A DNA stretch of 29,550 nt from assembly GCA_026645375.1 (NCBI GenBank), contig JAPFFX010000050.1:1-29550 (forward strand). Direction: 5' to 3'. This DNA is from Citricoccus sp. WCRC_4 (GTDB lineage Bacteria; Actinomycetota; Actinomycetes; Actinomycetales; Micrococcaceae). Positions within the stretch are counted from its first letter, which is position 1. The number at the start of each line of letters is the position of its first letter. Positions 15,956 to 23,477 of this stretch are shown here, piece by piece. The position numbers were made by a program, and so were the translations under genes. Under the pieces are notes generated by a model that saw nothing but the letters and a program-made list of their open reading frames with translations, was not told where the DNA came from and searched no databases.

Positions 15956-17839
15956 TCACAGAGCGGTGATCGAACGCACCCAGGCGGCCTTCAACGGCAC
16001 CGCGGTCCGGAACGCCTTCCCGGTGATGGTGGCCGTCTGGCCGGTGGCGGTGGTCGCGGTCAGCGTCAGTGGCGTGAGGTCCTGGCCGTGCTTGATCGAC
16101 ACCTTCACGATCTCCTTGACGCCGAAGGCCTTGGCGAGCTGTGCCTGGGTGATCGTGGCCGTCCAGGTGGCGTTCGGGTTGTTCGCCGATGCGGCCATCG
16201 AGAAGGGGTCCGGGCGGGCAGTCAGGTACGGCACCGCGGACGTCCACACGTCCTGGGAGTTGCGGGTGTGCCCGCCGTTGGCGGAGTGGTAGGTCGCATC
16301 AGCCACCGCCCCGCCGTACCACAGGCCCTTGGCCCTGATCGGGGTGCCGGCGGAGTTGCGGGTGACGGTGGCGTTCACCGCGTCCGTCCAGCGCCCGCCC
16401 CAGTGGGTCGTCGCGGAGCGTTCGTCCTCCTTGTCCCATCCGGTGAACTTCTGGGACCGCACCTCATCCCAGACATGGCAGTCGCAGGCGGTCTTCACCG
16501 AGCCCATGTTCCGCAGGGCGTAGGACCGGGAGGCGATGGCCTGGGACTGCAGGGCGGCCGCCGGCCAGGAGGAGGGCATCTCGGCCAGGCCGTAGAGGTA
16601 CTCATCGGTCATCCGCAGCTCGTTGACGATGTTGAGCCTGCCACCGATGGCCGTGACGGTGAGGCTGCCGTGACGCAGCTCCAGGGTGCCGGTGGAGCCG
16701 TTGGCGTTCGGCACGCGCACGGTGGTGGGAGTGCCGGGCCACGGGCGGGTGCCGGGCCATTCGAGGGTGACGCGGGACGCGGTCTTCTTCGCGCCGTTGG
16801 GCAGGGTGGCAACGACACCACCGCCGGACACGGAGAGGGTCACCCTTCCGGTGCTGCTGGTGACAGGGACGTCCCCGGCGCGCACGCGCAACCAGCCGGT
16901 GGTCCCGGTGGTGGTCTTGGAGGTGATGGTGGAGGTGGTAGTCGAGGTCAGGTGGACCTTGATGTTCTCGGCGGCCCGATGCGCGGAGTCAGCCACCGTG
17001 GCCGGGTTGTAGTAGTAGTCCAGGATCTGGGTGGCCGTGGATCCCCCGGCGGCCATGGCCCGTGCCCCGTACTGGCTCATGCCGACGCCGTGCCCCCAGC
17101 CTGATCCGGTGACGGTGAACGATGCGGGGACCTTCACCGGGGCCGGGGCGGGGCTGGGAGGCGCCGCGTCCTCCGTCTCCCCGGCGATGCCGTGGATGAT
17201 CTTGGCAATCTCCCCACGGGTGATGGCCTGGCCGGGACGGAAGGTGCCGTCGGCGTAGCCGGAGATGATCCCCTCGGAGGCGAACCAGGAGATCGCCGTG
17301 TGGACGGCGGACCCCGGCTTGACGTCGGGGAAGCTCCGGGCGGGCTTGGTGGTGGCCTTGGGCCGGATGACCCCGTAGATGACCTTCGCCGCCTCACCGC
17401 GGGTGATCTGCTGCTCGGGCCGGAACGTGCCGTCCGCGTAACCGGAGATGATCTTCCGGTCCTTCAGCCAGGCGATCGGGGTGTGGGACCAGTCGCGCTC
17501 CACGTCAGGGTACGGAGGGCGGGCCGGGGCGGTGAAGTCCGGGTCCGTCATCCGGTACATGAAGGCCGCGGTCTCGGCGCGGCTGATGGGCTTGGCGGTA
17601 CCGAAGGTGCCGTCGGCGTACCCGGACGTGATGCCCTCACAGCTCATCCAGGTGATCGCCCGGTGGTACGTGCTACCGGGGCGGGCATCGCTGAAGGTCC
17701 TGCACGTCGCGGAACTGCCGGCGGTGGCGGTGCTCGTGGCAGCGGTCGCCGGCAGGGTGGTGGCCGGCAGGACGGTGAAGGTGATGGCCAGTGCGGCTGC
17801 GGCGGCAGCAGCGCGGACCACCCGAAGGCGGGTCGTCAT
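15956..17839 (-). CDS. Secreted SpoIID/LytB-domain protein with three SLH repeats
   Basis: The 627-residue protein has a signal peptide (MTTRLRVVRA, Ala-rich core to about 34). SLH repeats lie at about 46-98, 107-157 and 167-218, each with GYADGTF...RGE. After a Pro linker comes a SpoIID/LytB region (about 238-540) with GSGWGHGVGMSQYGARAMA, YLYGLAEMPSSWPAAAL followed by QSQAIASRSYAL, and ADATYHSANGGHTRNSQDVW. In firmicutes SpoIID is a lytic transglycosylase acting on denuded peptidoglycan; LytB is an amidase enhancer. Activity here is not settled. It is probably wall-bound through the SLH repeats. Cys46 and Cys67 bracket the first repeat, as in the SLH protein at 1730. ATG 17839 is the signal-peptide start; the ribosome site is weak. 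Confidence 0.88.
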   Translation of the reverse strand: MTTRLRVVRAAAAAAALAITFTVLPATTLPATAATSTATAGSSATCRTFSDARPGSTYHRAITWMSCEGITSGYADGTFGTAKPISRAETAAFMYRMTDPDFTAPARPPYPDVERDWSHTPIAWLKDRKIISGYADGTFRPEQQITRGEAAKVIYGVIRPKATTKPARSFPDVKPGSAVHTAISWFASEGIISGYADGTFRPGQAITRGEIAKIIHGIAGETEDAAPPSPAPAPVKVPASFTVTGSGWGHGVGMSQYGARAMAAGGSTATQILDYYYNPATVADSAHRAAENIKVHLTSTTTSTITSKTTTGTTGWLRVRAGDVPVTSSTGRVTLSVSGGGVVATLPNGAKKTASRVTLEWPGTRPWPGTPTTVRVPNANGSTGTLELRHGSLTVTAIGGRLNIVNELRMTDEYLYGLAEMPSSWPAAALQSQAIASRSYALRNMGSVKTACDCHVWDEVRSQKFTGWDKEDERSATTHWGGRWTDAVNATVTRNSAGTPIRAKGLWYGGAVADATYHSANGGHTRNSQDVWTSAVPYLTARPDPFSMAASANNPNATWTATITQAQLAKAFGVKEIVKVSIKHGQDLTPLTLTATTATGQTATITGKAFRTAVPLKAAWVRSITAL

Positions 17840-17892
17840 CGGGGTGCGTCTCGTTTCGTGCGGGCGCGGGGGCCAGGAGTCCGGTGCGGTCG

Positions 17893-17916
17893 TGGCATCG
17901 CGCTGGCACGATGCCA
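17893..17916. promoter_or_regulatory. Perfect 8-8-8 dyad upstream of the SpoIID/SLH gene
   Basis: TGGCATCG, 8 nt, CGATGCCA. It lies 54-77 nt upstream of ATG 17839 and downstream of a predicted -10 (complement 17967-17972), so it would be in the leader RNA. It fits either a dimeric repressor operator or an RNA hairpin. Confidence 0.4.
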
Positions 17917-17966
17917 TGGCCTCGCGCCGGGGGCGGCCCCCGTGGCAGTGCAACGCTCAGCCGGGA

Positions 17967-17972
17967 ACCCTA
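17967..17972 (-). promoter_or_regulatory. Predicted -10 for the SpoIID/SLH gene
   Basis: TAGGGT on the minus strand predicts a start near 17959 and a leader of about 120 nt that contains the dyad at 17893-17916. No clear -35 is visible. Confidence 0.3.
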
Positions 17973-18011
17973 TGCACGGAGTCGGGGCACGGCCGTCGCC
18001 CCGCCCAAGGC

Positions 18012-18061
18012 GTCATCCCTCCCGGGGTGTCACCCCTCCCGGGCCGTCACCCCGGGGGAGC
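18012..18061. repeat. Imperfect 17-bp tandem repeat, about 2.6 copies
   Basis: Units GTCATCCCTCCCGGGGT (18012-18028), GTCACCCCTCCCGGGCC (18029-18045) and a partial GTCACCCC (from 18046) lie between the azlD stop and the promoter region of the SpoIID/SLH gene. They could be repeated regulator sites or a terminator-like C/G block for azlD. Confidence 0.5.
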
Positions 18062-18069
18062 GGGCGTCG

Positions 18070-18381
18070 TCAGGGGAAACCGAGCAGGCGCAGTCCGGCG
18101 GCGGCCACGGCCCCGGTGATGACCACCACGAGGAACGGGGCCCGGAGCGCCAGGGCGACCGCGGCCGCCACCACCGCGCCCAGCCGGGCATCGAGCAGCA
18201 GTCCCTGGCCGGCGGCCGCGGTGTTCATCACCACGAGCGCGGACAGCAGGCCGATGGTCACCGCATTGGCCGTGCGCAGCATCCTCGGGTCGTCCAGGAG
18301 CGTGGCGGGCACGAGGTATCCCACCAGCTTGGTGCCGAAGGCGACCGCGCTCGCCAGCACCACCCACGCCCACAGACTCAC
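18070..18381 (-). CDS. azlD: Branched-chain amino acid export small subunit, AzlD family
   Basis: The 103-residue protein has about four hydrophobic segments and the AzlD pattern: a VAFGTKLVGYLVPATLL stretch, RMLRTANAVTIGLLSALV, and a C-terminal LVVVITGAVAAAGLRLLG helix. AzlD is the small partner of AzlC in a two-component exporter of branched-chain amino acids and analogues. GTG 18381 overlaps the azlC stop by GTGA, so the two are translationally coupled and probably made in equal amounts. A GTG start is accepted because the overlap and protein length fit. Confidence 0.85.
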   Translation of the reverse strand: MSLWAWVVLASAVAFGTKLVGYLVPATLLDDPRMLRTANAVTIGLLSALVVMNTAAAGQGLLLDARLGAVVAAAVALALRAPFLVVVITGAVAAAGLRLLGFP

Positions 18382-19133
18382 GGCGTCGCCTCCCTCGGCA
18401 CGGGACGACCGTCCACCGGCCCGGCCTCGTGGCCGTTCTCCGGGGCCCGTCCGTTGCGCCCCCCGGGGCCGAACCAGCCCCACAGCCCCGCGACGGCACC
18501 GGCCACCAGGATCGGGATCCCGGCGGGCAGCATCGGCAGGGTGATCGTGGTGACGAGGGCCGTCACCGCTGCCAGCGCCCACGCGTCCCCGGTCTTCAAC
18601 CGGGGCCACAGCAGGCCGAGCATCGCCGCGGCGGCAGCGCCGTCCAGCCCCCAGGCCTTCGGATCGCCCATCAGGTCCCCGGCGACGGCGCCGATCACCG
18701 TGAAGGCCACCCAGAGGATCCAGACCCCGGCCCCGGCCGTCCAGAACCCGATGCGCCGCCCGTGCGGATCGGTCTGGGCCATGGACGTGGCGGCGGACTC
18801 GTCAATGGTCAGGTGGGCTGCCAGCGGCTTCAGGGCCGGCCCGGGCCGCATCATGGCGTTCATCTGGATCCCGTAGACCGCGTTGCGGACCCCGAGCAGG
18901 CCGGCCGCTCCCGTGGCCGCGGCTCCTCCGCCTCCGCCGGCCAGCACCCCGACGAAGGCGAACTGCGAACCGCCGGTGAACATCAGCGCGCTCAGGGCGA
19001 TCGTCTGCCAGACGCCCAGCCCCGCGGCGGCCCCCAGCGCCCCGAAGGAGATCCCGTAGAGGCCCGTGGCCACGGCCACCGAGGCGCCGGTCCGGAAGGC
19101 CGGGTGCCTGCCCAGCCGCGTCATCGAGTCCAT
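18378..19133 (-). CDS. azlC: Branched-chain amino acid exporter large subunit, AzlC family
   Basis: The 251-residue membrane protein has AzlC signatures: GLYGISFGALGAAAGL near the N-terminus, LMFTGGSQFAFVGVL, LLGVRNAVYGIQMN, and HLTIDESAATSMAQTD in the central loop, followed by further TM helices. It forms the channel of the AzlCD exporter. The C-terminal 30 residues are hydrophilic. ATG 19133 is preferred because TACGAT ends exactly 7 nt upstream on the minus strand, predicting a leaderless transcript; ATG 19142 three codons upstream is the alternative. azlD follows with a GTGA overlap. Confidence 0.88.
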   Translation of the reverse strand: MDSMTRLGRHPAFRTGASVAVATGLYGISFGALGAAAGLGVWQTIALSALMFTGGSQFAFVGVLAGGGGGAAATGAAGLLGVRNAVYGIQMNAMMRPGPALKPLAAHLTIDESAATSMAQTDPHGRRIGFWTAGAGVWILWVAFTVIGAVAGDLMGDPKAWGLDGAAAAAMLGLLWPRLKTGDAWALAAVTALVTTITLPMLPAGIPILVAGAVAGLWGWFGPGGRNGRAPENGHEAGPVDGRPVPREATP

Positions 19134-19140
19134 GTCCTTC

Positions 19141-19146
19141 ATCGTA
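19141..19146 (-). promoter_or_regulatory. Predicted leaderless -10 element for azlC
   Basis: TACGAT on the minus strand, 7 nt before ATG 19133, matches TANNNT. No -35 is evident. Confidence 0.45.
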
Positions 19147-19188
19147 GGCGCGGGCCGCCGACGCGATTTCCGGGTTGGTCCCCGGCTC

Positions 19189-19197
19189 TGCTAAGCT
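19189..19197 (+). promoter_or_regulatory. Extended -10 promoter for tRNA-Val
   Basis: TGC-TAAGCT (TGnTANNNT) predicts a start near 19204, about 40 nt before the mature tRNA. The -35 is poor. Confidence 0.5.
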
Positions 19198-19242
19198 TTC
19201 ATAGCTGTCAGCCCCTGCTGGGGAACCCGCTGGCGCGGCATT

Positions 19243-19319
19243 GGATCTTTAGCTCAGTTGGTTAGAGCGTTCGCTTCACACGCGAGAGGTCGCTGGTTCG
19301 AGTCCAGTAAGATCCACCA
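19243..19319 (+). tRNA. tRNA-Val (anticodon CAC)
   Basis: Acceptor GGATCTT / AAGATCC, D arm GCTC...GAGC, anticodon stem TTCGC / GCGAG around TTCACAC (anticodon CAC, reading GTG), and T arm CTGG-TTCGAGT-CCAG. Discriminator A is at 19316 and CCA is encoded at 19317-19319. Confidence 0.96.
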
Positions 19320-19321
19320 TC

Positions 19322-19348
19322 CTGAAGGGCCCGGTTCGGGCCCTTCAG
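19322..19348 (+). terminator. Terminator stem-loop after tRNA-Val
   Basis: A perfect 12-bp stem (CTGAAGGGCCCG with CGGGCCCTTCAG, loop GTT) begins 3 nt after the tRNA. Position and strength make termination likely despite no T-tract. Confidence 0.75.
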
Positions 19349-19500
19349 TCGTTAATGGGGACACTACAGTGTGCCGTGGGCCGCCCGTCCATCCCGGAAC
19401 GGGGGCCCGGACCGGACGGGGACAGTACGGCGGACAGCACAGCGGGACAGCGGTGCGCAAGGCACTGCAACCGGTACTGACGGGACAGGAGGAGACAGCC

Positions 19501-21366
19501 GTGGACGACGAGACCAGGACGCGACCGGGACGCCGGAGCATCCAGGAACCGCCCGTGGAGCTGTCCCAGATCCCCGTCATCCGGCCCGCGGCGCAGACTC
19601 CCGCGGGAACGGCCTCCGGCGAGCCCGCTGCCTCCGGCCGTCCTGCCGCCGGGGAGAGCGCCCCCGCCACGAGCTCGATCACGGACTTCCCGCTGGGTCC
19701 GGCGGCCGAGGCCGCCGGCCACGTGCCGACCGGGCAGACCCCCACCGCCGCCCAGGCGCTCGCCCCGGTGACCGGTCCACGGTCCGACGGTGCCGCCCCC
19801 ATCCCCGCCGACGGCGCCGACGTCGGGCCCGTCACCGACACCCCGATCACCGAGCCGCCCAGTTCCGCGCCGGTGCCGCAGTCGGTGCTGGCGCCCTCCG
19901 AGCCGGTCACCGGCGAGTCGCCGACCGTCCCGGTGACCCTGCCGGGGCCGAGGAAGCCGCGGTTGCGGTTCTCCGGCAGTTCGGCCATCCGGCGCATCAT
20001 GTACTCGGAACCGTTGCCGACGCAGGCCCTGTCCATGGTGGACCGGATCGCCGGCAGCCCGTACGCCAACCCCTACCTGCGCACCACGCGGCTGGCGGAC
20101 GCCGACGAGCGGGCCACCCTGGACTTCGCGCTGAAACTGGCGGAGACCCTCTTCCGCTTCGGCGCCGGTGCCCTCGAGGTGGAGACCTCGATCATCGTGG
20201 TGACCCAGGCCTTCGGCGTGCACGAGACCGAGGTGGACATCACCAACCAGTCGATCTCGCTGAACTACGCACCCGCCGGCAAGACGCCGTACACGCTGCA
20301 GCGCGTGGTGCGCTCCTGGTCACAGAACTACGCGGGGCTGGCGCTGATGCACCGGTTGGTGTCCGCGATCGCCGCCGGGGAGGTGGACCGGGACGAGGCC
20401 CAGCAGCGGCTGGCCGACATCCGGCACAAGCCCAAGCCGTTCCCGAAGTGGCTGAACACCTTGTCCGCTGGGCTGTTCGCGGCCACCTTCGTGCTGTTCA
20501 TCGGCGGCGGCCTGGTCGGGGCGGGCGTGGCCCTGCTGTCCACCTCGTTGCTGATCACCGTGATGGACGTGATGGGCCGGGCCCGGATCCCGGAGTTCTT
20601 CGCCACGATGGCCGGTGGCTTCATCGCCACCGTGATCGCCCTGGTGCTCTTCGAGCTGGACGTGCCGCTGGGGCCGTCGCTGGTGGTGGCCGGCGGGATC
20701 ATGCTCCTGCTGCCGTCGGGCCGCTTCGTCTCCGCCGTGCAGGACGCGATCAACGGTTTCCCCGTGACCGCCGCCGGCAGGTTCGTCTCCGCTGCCCTCA
20801 TCTTCGCGGCGCTGATCGCGGGGATCATGTCCGCCGTCGTGTTCGCCAGCCTGATGGGCTTCGCGGAACTGGACGTGGACAACGCCAGCTCCTCGGCGTA
20901 CCCGGTCTGGTTCATGGCCCTGCTGGTCTTCCTGGCGGCCGTCTGGGACTCGATCTTCGAACAGTCCGAATGGAAGCTGCTGCTGCCCACCGCGCTGGTG
21001 TCCCTGACCGGGTTCCTGGCCTACGCCGGAGCGGAGGCCCTCGGCGTGGGGCCCCGGTTGACCCCGGCCATCGCCGCCGTGGTCATCGGCGCCGTGGGCC
21101 GGTACGTGGCCCTGAGGATGGGCGCGCCCCAGCTCGTGGTGGCCGTGCCGGCCATCCTGTTCCTGCTGCCCGGACTGACGATCTTCCGGTCCATGTACGG
21201 CATCGCCATGGACAGCGGCGCCCTCGTGGACGGGCTCGTCGGACTGTTCAACGCCTCCGCCACCATCATGGCCATCGCCGCCGGCGTGGTCCTGGGCGAC
21301 ACCCTGGCCAGGCCGTTCACCACGGCCCTGCAGGCCAACGAACGACGCCGGATCGGCCGCCGCTGA
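19501..21366 (+). CDS. thrE: Threonine/serine exporter, ThrE family (single chain)
   Basis: The 621-residue protein has an unusually long disordered N-terminus (about 1-150, Pro/Ala/Thr/Ser-rich). A soluble ThrE domain follows (about 180-340; LKLAETLFRFGAGALEVETSI, then TEVDITNQSISL) and then about ten TM helices (about 345-610) covering both membrane halves that some species split into two genes. C. glutamicum ThrE, the reference exporter of L-threonine and L-serine, is shorter. GTG 19501 is fixed by AGGAGGAG at 19487-19494, 6 nt upstream; the frame runs open back into the tRNA and that part is not coding. AzlCD across the tRNA is another amino-acid exporter. Confidence 0.88.
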   Translation: MDDETRTRPGRRSIQEPPVELSQIPVIRPAAQTPAGTASGEPAASGRPAAGESAPATSSITDFPLGPAAEAAGHVPTGQTPTAAQALAPVTGPRSDGAAPIPADGADVGPVTDTPITEPPSSAPVPQSVLAPSEPVTGESPTVPVTLPGPRKPRLRFSGSSAIRRIMYSEPLPTQALSMVDRIAGSPYANPYLRTTRLADADERATLDFALKLAETLFRFGAGALEVETSIIVVTQAFGVHETEVDITNQSISLNYAPAGKTPYTLQRVVRSWSQNYAGLALMHRLVSAIAAGEVDRDEAQQRLADIRHKPKPFPKWLNTLSAGLFAATFVLFIGGGLVGAGVALLSTSLLITVMDVMGRARIPEFFATMAGGFIATVIALVLFELDVPLGPSLVVAGGIMLLLPSGRFVSAVQDAINGFPVTAAGRFVSAALIFAALIAGIMSAVVFASLMGFAELDVDNASSSAYPVWFMALLVFLAAVWDSIFEQSEWKLLLPTALVSLTGFLAYAGAEALGVGPRLTPAIAAVVIGAVGRYVALRMGAPQLVVAVPAILFLLPGLTIFRSMYGIAMDSGALVDGLVGLFNASATIMAIAAGVVLGDTLARPFTTALQANERRRIGRR

Positions 21367-21402
21367 CCGGTCCGCACGGCGTGGCCAGGGTGGTCAGGAT
21401 GG

Positions 21403-22098
21403 TCAGGGATGGTCGACCCGCCAGTCCACCGGCTCCGCGCCCCACTGCTCCAGCAGCTGGTTGGTGCGGCTGAACGGCCGCGAACCGAAGAACCCGCGCC
21501 GGGCCGAGAGCGGGGACGGGTGGGCCGACTCGATGATCCCCAGGGGGGCGTCCGCGGGCGCGTGCCGCTGCAGCACCGGCGCCATCTTCCGGGCGTCGGC
21601 GCCCCACAGGAGCGCCACCAACGGCGTGCCGCGTCCGGACAGGGCCTCCACGGCGGCCTCGGTCACCTGCTCCCATCCCAGTCCCCGGTGACTGCCCGGT
21701 TGGCCGGCGGCCACGGTCAGGACCCGGTTCAGCAGCAGTACGCCCTGCCCGGTCCAGGCGGTCAGGTCGCCGTGGGGAGCCGGGGGGATACCGAGGTCGT
21801 CGGACAGTTCCTGGTAGATGTTCACGAGTGACCGCGGCAGCGGGGACACGTGGCGGTCCACGGCGAAGCTCATCCCGATCGGGTGCCCCGGCGTGGGATA
21901 GGGGTCCTGGCCCAGGATCAGCACCCGGACCTCGTCAAAGGGCTGCCGGAAGGCCCGCAGGATGTTCTCCGGGGCGGGGAGGACATGCTCCCCGTCGGCC
22001 CGCCGGGCCTTGACCTCACGCCCGACGGCGTCCAGGGCCTCCTGCTGGGGCGCCAGGGCGCGCTCCCATCCGGGATCCAGTGGTTCGAGCAGTCTCAT
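21403..22098 (-). CDS. ung: Uracil-DNA glycosylase, family 1
   Basis: The 231-residue enzyme excises uracil from DNA to start base-excision repair. Motif A is LILGQDPYPTPGHPIGMSFA with catalytic Asp65; as in many actinobacteria the residue after Tyr is Pro rather than the His of E. coli. Motif B near the C-terminus is ESAHPSPLSARRGFFGSRPF with the leucine-loop His. VLLLNRVLTV and LLWGADA are also typical. ATG 22098 has a TAGTCT 6 nt upstream, suggesting a leaderless transcript. It is divergent from the DUF3263 gene and ends 36 nt from the convergent thrE stop. Confidence 0.95.
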   Translation of the reverse strand: MRLLEPLDPGWERALAPQQEALDAVGREVKARRADGEHVLPAPENILRAFRQPFDEVRVLILGQDPYPTPGHPIGMSFAVDRHVSPLPRSLVNIYQELSDDLGIPPAPHGDLTAWTGQGVLLLNRVLTVAAGQPGSHRGLGWEQVTEAAVEALSGRGTPLVALLWGADARKMAPVLQRHAPADAPLGIIESAHPSPLSARRGFFGSRPFSRTNQLLEQWGAEPVDWRVDHP

Positions 22099-22104
22099 CG
22101 GTGC

Positions 22105-22110
22105 AGACTA
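22105..22110 (-). promoter_or_regulatory. Predicted leaderless -10 element for ung
   Basis: TAGTCT on the minus strand ends 6 nt before ATG 22098. It sits only 30 bp from the divergent DUF3263 -10. Confidence 0.45.
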
Positions 22111-22114
22111 CCGA

Positions 22115-22157
22115 ATGACACCGGTGTAGTTCGGCGGAGTAGACTGTGGAGTACTCC
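22115..22157 (+). promoter_or_regulatory. Predicted promoter of the DUF3263 gene with palindrome at the start site
   Basis: ATGACA (22115-22120, 5/6 to TTGACA), 19-nt spacer, TAGACT (22140-22145). A perfect palindrome GGAGTACTCC (22148-22157) covers the predicted start near 22152 and could be an operator. Confidence 0.4.
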
Positions 22158-22221
22158 GTCCAGCGCCGTGAGTGCCTGAACAGATGCGCGGCGGGGGACC
22201 ACTTCCCGGAAGGACCTTCCC

Positions 22222-22578
22222 ATGACTGCAGCTGACCCCGTCCCCTCGGAGCGCGAGGACGATCCGCGCGCTGACCGGGGGCAGGACGACGGGCTGGAGG
22301 GCCCGAGCGGGCAGGAGCCCGGAGCGTCGCCGTCGGGACTGTCCGAGCGGGAGCGGGACATCCTGGACTTCGAGGACCAGTGGTGGAAGTACGGCGGGGC
22401 GAAGGACCAGGCGATCCGCGACCGGTTCTCCATCTCGGCCACCACGTACTACCAGGTGCTCAACGGCCTGCTCGACCGGCAGGAGGCCTTGGCCCACAAG
22501 CCGATGCTCGTCAAGAGATTGCGTAGACTACGGACGACTCGCCACCGGGCCCGCAGCGCCAGGCGGCAGGAGGCCTGA
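22222..22578 (+). CDS. DUF3263 domain-containing protein
   Basis: The 118-residue cytosolic protein has an acidic disordered N-terminus (1-38), the DUF3263 core (about 40-95; LSERERDILDFEDQWWKYGG, then RFSISATTYYQVLNGLL) and a very basic C-terminal tail (KRLRRLRTTRHRARSARR). The core reads like a helix-turn-helix (AIRDRFSISATTYYQVLNGL), so DNA binding is plausible but not shown. GGAAGGA lies 7 nt before ATG 22222. It precedes a LytR_C protein, an arrangement often seen in actinobacteria. No specific function is assigned. Confidence 0.82.
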   Translation: MTAADPVPSEREDDPRADRGQDDGLEGPSGQEPGASPSGLSERERDILDFEDQWWKYGGAKDQAIRDRFSISATTYYQVLNGLLDRQEALAHKPMLVKRLRRLRTTRHRARSARRQEA

Positions 22579-22580
22579 GC

Positions 22581-22602
22581 GCCACGGTCATGGGGCCGTG
22601 GC
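22581..22602 (+). terminator. Candidate stem-loop after the DUF3263 gene
   Basis: A 7-bp stem (GCCACGG / CCGTGGC, 8-nt loop) begins 2 nt after the stop codon. It could attenuate transcription into the LytR_C gene. Confidence 0.35.
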
Positions 22603-22661
22603 CACGTCTGCGGCAGCCACCACGGCGCCGCCCGGTGCCGAAGATCTGGTGATGATGGTCC

Positions 22662-23402
22662 ATGACTGAGTACCCGCGCGATCAATTCGATGACGTGCCC
22701 GAATACCGCAACCGCAAGGGCAGTCATCGGGCCGTGGCGGAGCCGTCCGGCGGCACCGGCCCGTCCGGGCTGACCTGGATCTCGCTCGCCGCCGCCCTGG
22801 CCCTGGTCATCGGGGCGTTCTCGTACTTCATCCTGCCCACGTTGCGGGTCGGTGAGACCGCCCGGCCCGGTGCCGCGGAGGCCTCGGCGGCGGTGTCCGG
22901 CTCCGCGACGCCGGGACAGGGAAACTCGGCGGGGACGGCGGCGACGGCGGGGGCCGGTTCCGGGGCGGGGACCGCCGGCCCATCGGCCGCCGGTACGGCC
23001 ACGCCGGCGACGTCGTCCGCGTCACCGACCGGGTCGCTGAAACCGGCCAGCACGCCGGAGGCGACGAAGACCCCGCAGCCCACGAAGACCCCGGAACCCA
23101 CGCCCACTCCCACGGAGACCGAGGAGCCGGAGACGGTCGACTACTCCTTCCCGGTGGAGGTCTACAACGCCTCCCGCGTCAACGGACTGGCCGGCCGGGT
23201 CGGCGGAACGCTCTCCGGTTCCGGGTTCACGGTGGCCACCGCCGGGAACTGGTCGGGATACCCGGTGTCCTCCTCCGCGGTCTTCTACTCCTCGAACGCG
23301 GTCACCGCCCAGGCGGTCGCGGCCCGTCTCGGACTGCCGGCCGTCTACGACGGAAGGGTGCCGGGCATCGCCGTGGTGGTCACCGCGTCCTATGCCGGCT
23401 GA
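22662..23402 (+). CDS. LytR C-terminal domain protein, membrane anchored
   Basis: The 246-residue protein has a 36-residue cytoplasmic start, one TM segment (about 37-59), a long Ala/Gly/Ser then Thr/Pro/Lys/Glu-rich linker (60-148; KTPQPTKTPEPTPTPTETEE) and a LytR_C domain (about 150-246; VEVYNASRVNGLAGRV, then GFTVATAGNW). LytR_C domains occur at the end of LCP cell-wall ligases, but the catalytic LCP domain is missing here, so it is probably a wall-facing accessory protein. ATG 22662 is supported by the start of homology; the ribosome site is weak. It follows the DUF3263 gene by 83 nt. Confidence 0.85.
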   Translation: MTEYPRDQFDDVPEYRNRKGSHRAVAEPSGGTGPSGLTWISLAAALALVIGAFSYFILPTLRVGETARPGAAEASAAVSGSATPGQGNSAGTAATAGAGSGAGTAGPSAAGTATPATSSASPTGSLKPASTPEATKTPQPTKTPEPTPTPTETEEPETVDYSFPVEVYNASRVNGLAGRVGGTLSGSGFTVATAGNWSGYPVSSSAVFYSSNAVTAQAVAARLGLPAVYDGRVPGIAVVVTASYAG

Positions 23403-23477
23403 CGTTCCAGCTCGCCGCCGCGATCCTGACGCGGATTCCCCTGCGCGCTGAACAACCGTCTCGAGCCCCTCCCGATG

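Noticed and set aside
15837..15956. tRNA-Thr 3' end as an attachment site for an integrated element
   Set aside because: No integrase, no repeated tRNA 3' segment and no composition change follow it; the next gene is an ordinary SLH protein.
17840..17975. c-di-AMP (ydaO-type) riboswitch in the leader of the SpoIID/SLH gene
   Set aside because: Wall-hydrolase genes in actinobacteria often have one, but the conserved ydaO core segments are not seen here; only a simple dyad is present.
19258..19500. N-terminal extension of the thrE frame back into tRNA-Val
   Set aside because: The frame is open but begins inside the tRNA and passes through its terminator. AGGAGGAG before GTG 19501 fixes the start.
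23060..23130. Repeat-rich segment as a possible CRISPR or minisatellite
   Set aside because: The repeats are in frame and encode the Thr/Pro/Lys linker of the LytR_C protein; there are no spacers.
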